NCBI GenBank assembly: GCA_903905325.1
Contig: CAIVGA010000032.1
Span: forward strand, 1 to 5,432
Source of the DNA: an uncultured bacterium
GTDB taxonomy: Bacteria > Patescibacteriota > Minisyncoccia > Phycocordibacterales > PALSA-1337
Direction of reading: 5' to 3'
DNA length: 5,432 nucleotides
The stretch's first letter is position 1. The number at the start of each line of letters is the position of its first letter. The notes under the pieces were generated by a model. The model saw only the letters and a list, made by a program, of their open reading frames with translations. It was not told the origin of the DNA and did no database searches. The position numbers were made by a program, and so were the translations under genes. Below, one piece after another: positions 1 through 4,803 of the stretch.

Positions 1-16
1 ACTGTAGCCAAGTGCT

Positions 17-58
17 AATAAAAACCATCAGGTCTTGTGCCTGGTGTTTTTTCTTTTT
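17..58. terminator. Probable bidirectional Rho-independent terminator
   Basis: On the plus strand, arms CATCAGG (26-32) and CCTGGTG (40-46) form a 7-bp stem with one G-U wobble and a 7-nt loop. The tract TTTTTT-C-TTTTT (47-58) follows directly. On the minus strand the same stem has one C-A mismatch and is followed by GTTTTTATT (25-17), so it is weaker but still plausible. The plus-strand reading would end a gene lying left of the window; the minus-strand reading would end the nuclease-like gene, whose TAA lies at the edge of the hairpin. The compact shared design fits two convergent genes. Confidence 0.7.
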
Positions 59-557
59 AGTCGTTCTCCGGGTTGCCGTCATATAACTTTCGTTCCTTTG
101 TTATTTCATTCATGCGCCAGAATGGTATTAAACTCCAGAAATGATGCTCTCCTCCATCGACTTTCTTGACGACAATCTTGATGCGAGCTTTTCCTATCAC
201 AGCGATAAATTCGTAATATGTCACTGGTCGTGGTCTTTGTATCCAACGCCCATGACTCTTCTGAGTTTCCCAGATATTAGTTTGCCAAATTCCTTGCACT
301 GTATGTGATCGTCGGACGATTTCTGGAGCAAGATGAACAAGTTTAAGTCGTACATATTGGTCAAAAGTATTTCTGGCTTTGTTGCGAGATTTGAATTTGA
401 TGTGCTCCCAGCCTTTGGCACTGAAGTGCACGTCTGCAGAAAGATATGGACATGGTATTTTTGCCGCTGACTTATAAGCAGTCTCGGCTTTGGACTTCAC
501 TTTCTCAAACTGTTCGTCTGGGATTGTAATTGATTGTGGTTTTCCTTCCATTCGCAT
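57..557 (-). CDS. Small BECR-fold RNase-like protein (PBECR-type, phage Barnase-EndoU-ColicinE5/D-RelE family), putative
   Basis: A complete 166-residue protein, ATG at 557-555 and TAA at 59-57. There is no signal peptide or membrane segment, so it should be cytoplasmic. After a charged helical lead (1-35) comes a core with VHFSAKGWEHI (43-53), a basic stretch with K54, K56, R58 and R62, then R70, then two beta-like segments, YYEFIAVI (114-121) and IKIVVKKV (126-133), and the block HHFWSLIPFW (138-147). The order H/W-x-H, basic residues, two strands and a final HFWS resembles the PBECR group of metal-independent RNase-like domains that I associate with phages, mobile elements and CPR genomes. 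By analogy, H44 or H52, K56/R58 and S142 are the active-site candidates. Proteins of this fold often act as toxins or host-takeover RNases, but no antitoxin-like gene sits on the same strand beside it. Arginine codons are mixed (CGA, CGT, AGA). There is no Shine-Dalgarno sequence. A second ATG at 551-549 is an alternative start. Being a real gene is fairly sure; the family call is from memory of the motif pattern and moderate. Confidence 0.68.
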   Translation of the reverse strand: MRMEGKPQSITIPDEQFEKVKSKAETAYKSAAKIPCPYLSADVHFSAKGWEHIKFKSRNKARNTFDQYVRLKLVHLAPEIVRRSHTVQGIWQTNIWETQKSHGRWIQRPRPVTYYEFIAVIGKARIKIVVKKVDGGEHHFWSLIPFWRMNEITKERKLYDGNPEND

Positions 558-565
558 CGGGAAGG

Positions 566-574
566 ATTATATCA
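566..574 (-). promoter_or_regulatory. Extended -10 promoter of the nuclease-like gene
   Basis: Read on the minus strand this is TG-A-TATAAT: a perfect -10 hexamer (571-566) with the extended -10 TG (574-573). The position 17 bp upstream reads CTCATG, a poor -35, which is common for extended -10 promoters. The predicted start point (about 560-558) lies only 1-3 nt before the ATG at 557, so the transcript would be leaderless or nearly so. Confidence 0.5.
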
Positions 575-595
575 CCGTTAATATATGGCATGAGA

Positions 596-625
596 TTCAA
601 TAATGTGGCTATTGAAGTGGATAAT
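596..625 (+). promoter_or_regulatory. Weak candidate promoter for the 336-residue gene
   Basis: A -10-like GATAAT (620-625, five of six matches) lies 18 bp after a poor -35-like TTCAAT (596-601). The expected start point, near 632, lies downstream of the GTG at 628. If this promoter is right, translation must begin at ATG 658 or, more likely, ATG 676. It lies back to back with the promoter of the minus-strand nuclease-like gene in a 70-bp spacer. Weak evidence. Confidence 0.25.
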
Positions 626-627
626 GT

Positions 628-1638
628 GTGGAGAGAATTACAGCACTTGCAATTATTATGGCGGGGGGGGGTAAAATGACCTCATTAGTCTATAACTTAA
701 TAAAGTATAAATTTATGTCAGAAGGATTTAACCCAAAAGAGTATCGAGATAAGCTTGCAAAAGATTTGAAAACGATTGGAGATCATGGAGAGAGAGCGAA
801 GGCCTTAGAAAGTGAGCAGGGTTCTTGGAGATATATGTCCGCAGAGGAAAAACATTTAATTGCCGTCGGCGAGCACCCTGAAAAAGTTAGACAAGAAAGA
901 CTTAAGGAAATTGTAAATGAGAAACTGATAGCTCCTAGAGTAAAGGATAAGGTAGGGGAAATACTTAACAAGATAGAAAAAGATGGACGACCTTTTTATG
1001 AAGAAGAGTCGTACTATTCTAATAGTTCTCATTGTCAGTGGCACGAGTCATATTCAGCATTAAAATGGCTTGGTGATAATGATGACGCTGTGAAAGGTGA
1101 GACAACCTGGGGGGCAAACGTAATTATGGGTAATCGAGTCAGAAGAGTTGCTCGCAGAAGTTCTGATGGAGAAATACAACAATTACCAATAAATTTAGAG
1201 AAATTTGCGATTATTGGTTATATGCTATCTGCAATAGCTGATGAAATTGATTATGATAAAAATCCCGATAGATGGTTTCATTTGCCACTCGGTGGCGCAA
1301 GAGTAACTTTAAATAATTTTGTTAGAAACGGTAATGCAGATGCGGGTGGTAGTCCTGAAGAGTCTAAAGAATTTAGTGCAGATGAAAGGATTAACAGAAT
1401 TGCTACAACAATTGATAATATATTAGCCAAACAGGAAGAGTGTGTAATGAGAGACGGTAGAGGTGCGTTTAAAGGTTATGATCCAGTAAAAAGAGCTGCA
1501 GTTTTGGCTGATTTAGGTAGTTTAAGGGGAGAGTTGATCAATTTGGGGTCAGACCTTGCAAAGAAAATTATTGCTGAAGTTGACTTGTTAACGCAAAAAT
1601 TGGAAGAAGAGGAAGCCGAATTGAAAAATGAAGAATAA
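628..1638 (+). CDS. Uncharacterised 336-residue protein, probably soluble
   Basis: I do not recognise this protein. The coordinates give the longest in-frame extent, from GTG 628 to TAA 1638. I favour ATG 676 (residue 17) as the start: the nine G at 663-671 lie 4 nt before it and can pair with the anti-Shine-Dalgarno CCUCC with one wobble, while GTG 628 has no such signal. ATG 658 and ATG 715 are further options. The protein has a charged helical N-terminal half (35-120), a central part rich in aromatic residues with a HCQWHES segment (135-141) and a basic NRVRRVARR patch (169-177), a more hydrophobic segment (192-206), a Gly/Asn-rich stretch (221-242), and a helical, acidic C-terminus (250-336, ending in a Glu-rich coiled-coil-like run). 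There is no signal peptide or clear membrane helix. Arginine is coded mostly by AGA, whereas ftsK uses mainly CGN, and the gene looks more A-rich; this may reflect a different origin or low expression. It converges on ftsK with a 12-bp gap and no visible terminator between them. Confidence 0.75.
   Translation: MERITALAIIMAGGGKMTSLVYNLIKYKFMSEGFNPKEYRDKLAKDLKTIGDHGERAKALESEQGSWRYMSAEEKHLIAVGEHPEKVRQERLKEIVNEKLIAPRVKDKVGEILNKIEKDGRPFYEEESYYSNSSHCQWHESYSALKWLGDNDDAVKGETTWGANVIMGNRVRRVARRSSDGEIQQLPINLEKFAIIGYMLSAIADEIDYDKNPDRWFHLPLGGARVTLNNFVRNGNADAGGSPEESKEFSADERINRIATTIDNILAKQEECVMRDGRGAFKGYDPVKRAAVLADLGSLRGELINLGSDLAKKIIAEVDLLTQKLEEEEAELKNEE
663..671 (+). repeat. Nine-G homopolymer near the 5' end of a gene
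   Basis: Nine consecutive G in an A/T-rich context, inside the 5' part of the gene if GTG 628 is the start, or 4 nt upstream of ATG 676. It may serve as the ribosome binding site, as a slipped-strand site, or be a miscounted homopolymer. With G9 the GTG at 628 is in frame; with G8 the ATG at 624 would be in frame instead. Confidence 0.9.
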
Positions 1639-1650
1639 AGTAGTCTTAGT

Positions 1651-4152
1651 TTATATCTCTTCCGGTACTGTAGATCCGTCATCGTCATCACCTGAATCGC
1701 TGCCGCTGCCGACATTAGAACCATCAGAATCACCATCTGCTGAGCTTGAGCCACTAGACTCACCTCCACCCATTATTTCGCGGGGCTTCGAACCATTTGC
1801 TGGACCGATGACACCGCGTTCCTCGAGAATATCCATGAGCTTGGCAGCACGAGAATAACCGATACCGAGCTTACGTTGGATATAAGACGTTGAAGCTTTG
1901 CCTGCACTTATGACGGCTTCGCGAGCTGGTTCATACATGTCATCCTCGTCATCGAGGGAAGCGCTGTTGAGACCCATTGAGTCAGCAGTTATATCGATAG
2001 GCGCACCAGCTGCAGTACCTAGTGCGACTTTTGATCCAAAGGCGGCTCCAGCGCCTGGCTCATTTTTACCAGGTTCGGACATGGCTAGATTGATTTCACC
2101 CATGATTTCATCGCGATATTCGTTGATGAGATATTTTACAACGCTCTTAACTTCTGATTCTCCAATATAAGCTGACTGCAAGCGTACCGGTTTTGACATT
2201 TCACCACCGAGATAAAGCATGTCACCAGCACCAAGCAATTTTTCGGCACCCATTTGGTCGAGAATGGTACGAGAGTCGATCTGTGATGCGACTTGGAGAG
2301 CCACGCGAGTAGGGATGTTGGCTTTGATGAGACCAGTAATAACGTTAACGCTCGGACGCTGTGTGGAAATGACGAGGTGAATACCGACGGCACGACTCAT
2401 TTGAGCGAGACGAACGATGGCTGCTTCTAGTTCACGAGGATAAGTCTGCATAATATCTGCCAACTCATCGATAACAATGACAATATAAGGCATCGTCTCT
2501 GGAAGTTTGGTGGTCTTTTCATCATCGGCGTCAGAATTTTTGTTTTTGCCGGTGCCGGCATCTGCGGCGCGACCAATCATTTTCTTTACTGCTGGTGCCA
2601 AAACATTCTTATGATAAGAATCAATGTCACGAGATGCAGTTTTCTCCAGAGCATCATAACGGCGACTCATTTCTTTGGCAGCCCACTTGAGGGCAAGAAT
2701 AGCTTTCTTTGGATCTGTAATAACTGGTGTCAAAAGGTGAGGAATTTTGTTGTACATCGTGAGCTCGACACGCTTTGGGTCGATCATGATGAATTTCATA
2801 TTCTCTGGGGAATTGCGGTACAAAAGGGAAGTGACCAAGGCATGAATAGTCACGGACTTACCAGAACCAGTGGCTCCAGCGACGAGGATGTGAGGAGCTT
2901 TTGCAAGGTTACAGAAATGAGCTTTACCAGCGATATCTTTTCCAAGCGAGACGAACAAAGGCTTCTCGGAATTCTGATATTCGGCAGCACCAAGCAAAGT
3001 AGCGAGACCAACGGTAGTCTTGGCGGTGTTTGGCACTTCGATACCAACGAGTGACTTACCTGGAATAGGTGCTTCAATACGAATAGGGTGAGCAGCAAGA
3101 GCGAGAGCAAGGTCATTGTTTAGTCCGACAATACGCGAAAGTTTGACACCTTCAGCTGGCTTTAGAGCATATCGCGTGACAGATGGACCAATAGAAATTT
3201 CATCCATTTCTACTGTGATACCAAAGTTTTGCAAAGTTCTCTTGATGATATTGGCATTGGCTTTGATGTCACCCGTTTCTGGTTTACCACGATCTTTTTC
3301 TAGAAGTGAAAGGGGTGGGGGAGTGAAAGGCTTGAGAAGAGGAACTTGAATAGCTGGTGAAAATGCGCCATCTTCACCTTCAAATTCGCCGTTAGTACCG
3401 CTATTGCTTGCGCCGTTACCTGTACCACTGCGCATAGCTGTTTTCTTCTTTTCTTCTTGTTTCTTAACTCTCTCAATAGCCTCTTCGATAGCCAAGTCAC
3501 GAGCAGTCTTTTGATCAGCAGAACCTTCTTCGTTGGCATCAGATTTGGCGTTGGCAAGGGCTCTATCAATTTTTTCTTCCTCGCTGTCGCTGATTTTTCC
3601 ATTGACACCTTTCTTTAGAGGCTTACCATCTGGACCAAGCTTTACTTTTTTCATGAATATTCTCCAAAAGGATAATTGTTCCCAAGTTAGACCAGCTTCA
3701 AAAAGCATAAAGACAGAAACTATTATTAAGACAAGAAGGAGTATTGTGCTTGCTCCAACAGCGAGAACCCTTATCAAAGGTCTAGCAACAAGACCACCGA
3801 TTATTCCACCAGCTCCAGCCTTCATGATATTTATGAGACCAAGACTTGAGAAGAAAAAAAGTATAGCTCCAATCGTCTTTGATATACGAAATTTTTTTTC
3901 AATACCCTGAAGAAGTGCAATACTCACCAACGCACAAACTATAGGAATGAGAAAGTAGCCGACACCAAATAATTTTGTAAATATTTGGTATCCATATTCA
4001 CCGACAGGTCCCGCTTTTCCAAATGCGGCAAGAAGGGAAAGTATCATTATCAAAAAAGATAATATTGCCATAATAGCCTTTCGCGTTTCTTCGCGCATGT
4101 CATTCCAAAACTTTGCTTTGTCAATAAAATCGTTATCTTTTTTCTTTGCCAT
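1651..4152 (-). CDS. ftsK: FtsK/SpoIIIE family DNA translocase
   Basis: A septum-located, ATP-driven double-stranded DNA pump that clears and aligns chromosome ends at division. It has 833 residues, ATG at 4152-4150 and TAA at 1653-1651. Residues 1-25 are charged. About four membrane helices follow (roughly 27-44, 61-82, 93-110, 130-152), then a low-complexity charged linker (about 170-290), far shorter than in E. coli FtsK and close to SpoIIIE size. The alpha domain (about 292-395) precedes the RecA-like motor: Walker A GATGSGKS (426-433), the IDPKRVEL segment (457-464), Walker B IVIVIDELAD (557-566; D562, E563), STQRPSVNVITG (596-607) and the IDSRTILDQMG segment (625-635). A Lys/Asp-rich insert (about 526-552) lies before Walker B. 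The gamma winged helix (about 738-795) contains STSYIQRKLGIGYSRAAKLM, and a Ser/Gly/Asp-rich tail (796-833) follows. No SD precedes the start, but MAKKK plus a TTGACT promoter upstream supports this ATG. The gene seems monocistronic. Family assignment is certain; the DNA sequence that gamma reads is unknown. Confidence 0.97.
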   Translation of the reverse strand: MAKKKDNDFIDKAKFWNDMREETRKAIMAILSFLIMILSLLAAFGKAGPVGEYGYQIFTKLFGVGYFLIPIVCALVSIALLQGIEKKFRISKTIGAILFFFSSLGLINIMKAGAGGIIGGLVARPLIRVLAVGASTILLLVLIIVSVFMLFEAGLTWEQLSFWRIFMKKVKLGPDGKPLKKGVNGKISDSEEEKIDRALANAKSDANEEGSADQKTARDLAIEEAIERVKKQEEKKKTAMRSGTGNGASNSGTNGEFEGEDGAFSPAIQVPLLKPFTPPPLSLLEKDRGKPETGDIKANANIIKRTLQNFGITVEMDEISIGPSVTRYALKPAEGVKLSRIVGLNNDLALALAAHPIRIEAPIPGKSLVGIEVPNTAKTTVGLATLLGAAEYQNSEKPLFVSLGKDIAGKAHFCNLAKAPHILVAGATGSGKSVTIHALVTSLLYRNSPENMKFIMIDPKRVELTMYNKIPHLLTPVITDPKKAILALKWAAKEMSRRYDALEKTASRDIDSYHKNVLAPAVKKMIGRAADAGTGKNKNSDADDEKTTKLPETMPYIVIVIDELADIMQTYPRELEAAIVRLAQMSRAVGIHLVISTQRPSVNVITGLIKANIPTRVALQVASQIDSRTILDQMGAEKLLGAGDMLYLGGEMSKPVRLQSAYIGESEVKSVVKYLINEYRDEIMGEINLAMSEPGKNEPGAGAAFGSKVALGTAAGAPIDITADSMGLNSASLDDEDDMYEPAREAVISAGKASTSYIQRKLGIGYSRAAKLMDILEERGVIGPANGSKPREIMGGGESSGSSSADGDSDGSNVGSGSDSGDDDDGSTVPEEI

Positions 4153-4184
4153 AATGATTGGGGGATAAACTTAAAAAGTAAAAA

Positions 4185-4213
4185 TAAACATTAATTTGGT
4201 ATTTATTAGTCAA
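4185..4213 (-). promoter_or_regulatory. Candidate ftsK promoter
   Basis: On the minus strand, TTGACT (4213-4208, five of six to the -35 consensus) is followed after 17 bp by TGTTTA (4190-4185), a weak -10; a TTTATT overlaps it at longer spacing. The start point would fall near 4178, giving a leader of about 25 nt before the ATG at 4152. The -35 is good and the -10 is poor. Confidence 0.4.
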
Positions 4214-4265
4214 TTGTAACATGAAAAATATATGGATGTCTTCTTGCGTGAAATATATGTGTGAA

Positions 4266-4274
4266 TGTTATAAT
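4266..4274 (+). promoter_or_regulatory. Extended -10 promoter of the coiled-coil gene
   Basis: TG-T-TATAAT (4266-4274) is a perfect -10 with the extended TG motif. TTGCGT (4244-4249) lies 19 bp upstream and is at best a weak -35. The start point would be near 4281, giving a leader of about 50 nt that begins at the GCCTGCC repeats and palindrome and runs to ATG 4332. Confidence 0.6.
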
Positions 4275-4280
4275 ACAAAC

Positions 4281-4309
4281 GCCTGCCAAATCTGCCTGCC
4301 AGACAGATT
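4281..4309 (+). repeat. GCCTGCC direct repeat and 21-bp near-palindrome in the leader
   Basis: The palindrome is centred on 4299: AATCTG (4289-4294) pairs with CAGATT (4304-4309), and the inner CTG (4296-4298) with CAG (4300-4302); only 4295/4303 fails to match. GCCTGCC occurs twice, at 4281-4287 and 4294-4300. It begins about where transcription should start, so it could be a repressor site or an RNA hairpin. CTGCC/GGCAG-rich palindromes of this style recur, as I remember, in intergenic regions of CPR genomes, so it may instead be a dispersed repeat. Confidence 0.6.
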
Positions 4310-4331
4310 ATAAGCAATAACTAATTTACAC

Positions 4332-4625
4332 ATGTCCACAATGACACTTTCACCTATACAGCAAGATTACGTAACCAAAGGCGAGTTCAAAGCTTTTCAA
4401 GTTGATGTAAACTCGAGGTTTGATTCTATAGATAAGAAGTTCGGCAAAGTTGATAATGAGTTCACCAAAGTCAGAAAAGAGATGAAAAGTGAGTTTAAAA
4501 AGCAAAGAGTTCAGTTAAATGAAGACTACAATCGCCATACGGGAATGATTTTAGAAAAATTTCAAGATAATCTAAGGATTACTATAGAATATATAACTGG
4601 CAAAAGCGTCAAAGGTCTTTTTTAA
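4332..4625 (+). CDS. Small coiled-coil protein of unknown function
   Basis: A complete 97-residue protein, ATG 4332 to TAA 4625; a second ATG at 4341 is possible. No signal peptide or membrane helix. A short N-terminal part (VTKGEFKAF, 14-22) leads into a regular coiled coil: F30, I33, F37, V40, F44, V47 and M51 follow the 3-4 spacing exactly, with Phe at every seventh residue and Ile/Val at the partner position. The DNA from 4419 to 4481 therefore encodes three similar heptads (FDSIDKK, FGKVDNE, FTKVRKE). The tail holds NRHTGMILEKFQDNL (67-81), a motif I associate with short CPR coiled-coil proteins of unknown role. It probably forms a dimer or trimer that acts as a scaffold or partner protein; nothing indicates an enzyme. 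It has its own promoter, no SD, and is divergent from ftsK. Three-residue-type repetition suggests growth by heptad duplication. Confidence 0.8.
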   Translation: MSTMTLSPIQQDYVTKGEFKAFQVDVNSRFDSIDKKFGKVDNEFTKVRKEMKSEFKKQRVQLNEDYNRHTGMILEKFQDNLRITIEYITGKSVKGLF

Positions 4626-4649
4626 GTTGACTCTACATTCTTAATTTTC

Positions 4650-4659
4650 ACTTGCAAGT
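4650..4659. promoter_or_regulatory. Perfect 10-bp palindrome enclosing a -35 box
   Basis: ACTTGCAAGT is a perfect palindrome, and the -35 hexamer TTGCAA (4652-4657) is its centre. A dimeric regulator bound here would block RNA polymerase. Part of the TTGCAA may be palindromic by chance, because the hexamer itself is self-complementary. Confidence 0.4.
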
Positions 4660-4679
4660 TAAGTCTTTTTGTTTATAAT
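4652..4679 (+). promoter_or_regulatory. Sigma70-type promoter for the right-hand gene
   Basis: TTGCAA (4652-4657), a 16-bp spacer and a perfect TATAAT (4674-4679). The start point should be near 4686, giving a leader of about 118 nt before ATG 4804. It is the best two-box promoter in the window. Confidence 0.65.
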
Positions 4680-4681
4680 GG

Positions 4682-4700
4682 ACACTGTATCAGACAGTGT
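4682..4700. promoter_or_regulatory. Inverted repeat over the predicted transcription start, operator candidate
   Basis: ACACTGT (4682-4688), spacer ATCAG, ACAGTGT (4694-4700): 7-bp perfect arms, starting 3 bp after the -10 box and covering the predicted start point. This is a typical place for a repressor site. It lacks a T-tract directly after it, so a terminator is unlikely, though as RNA it would form a hairpin at the very 5' end. Confidence 0.55.
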
Positions 4701-4718
4701 TGAATATCATTTTTTGCA

Positions 4719-4770
4719 TTAAAGACAGCATTTCTCTTAAAGACATTAGATTTTTCCTAAAGGACATTAC
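4719..4770 (+). repeat. Three degenerate TAAAG(G)ACA direct repeats in the leader
   Basis: TTAAAGACA (4719-4727), TTAAAGACATTA (4737-4748) and CTAAAGGACATTA (4757-4769) are spaced 18 and 20 bp apart, roughly two helical turns. They lie in the untranslated leader between the promoter and ATG 4804. Spacing of that kind fits cooperative binding of a protein on one face of the DNA, or a simple local duplication. Confidence 0.6.
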
Positions 4771-4803
4771 ATTGTAGCCATCGTATAGCCACTTGACCTA
4801 TTT

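Noticed and set aside
1..18. Possible 3' end of a plus-strand gene (frame 1 reads TVAKC then TAA)
   Set aside because: Only five codons are visible. The terminator that follows fits a gene end there, but there is too little sequence to call it.
1476..1769. Minus-strand open frame crossing the ftsK stop into the 336-residue gene
   Set aside because: It overlaps two better-supported genes in other frames and resembles no protein.
1628..1858. Plus-strand open frame rich in Pro, Ser and Glu at the ftsK 3' end
   Set aside because: It is the antisense of the low-complexity Ser/Gly/Asp tail of FtsK and has no promoter or start signal.
2611..3054. Plus-strand open frame of 147 codons inside ftsK
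   Set aside because: It lies antisense to the motor domain of ftsK, whose Walker A and flanking motifs are intact on the other strand; the frame is a by-product of ftsK codon use.
3533..3910. Plus-strand open frame of 125 codons antisense to the ftsK linker and membrane part
   Set aside because: The hydrophobic FtsK helices on the opposite strand explain the composition; no start signal or family resemblance.
4595..4625. AAAAG...CTTTTTT as a terminator at the end of the coiled-coil gene
   Set aside because: The stem is about 5 A/T-rich base pairs with a 10-nt loop, too weak to call.
4678..4722. 14-codon open frame beginning in the TATAATG sequence
   Set aside because: Its ATG overlaps the -10 box and lies upstream of the predicted transcription start, so it would not be translated from that promoter.
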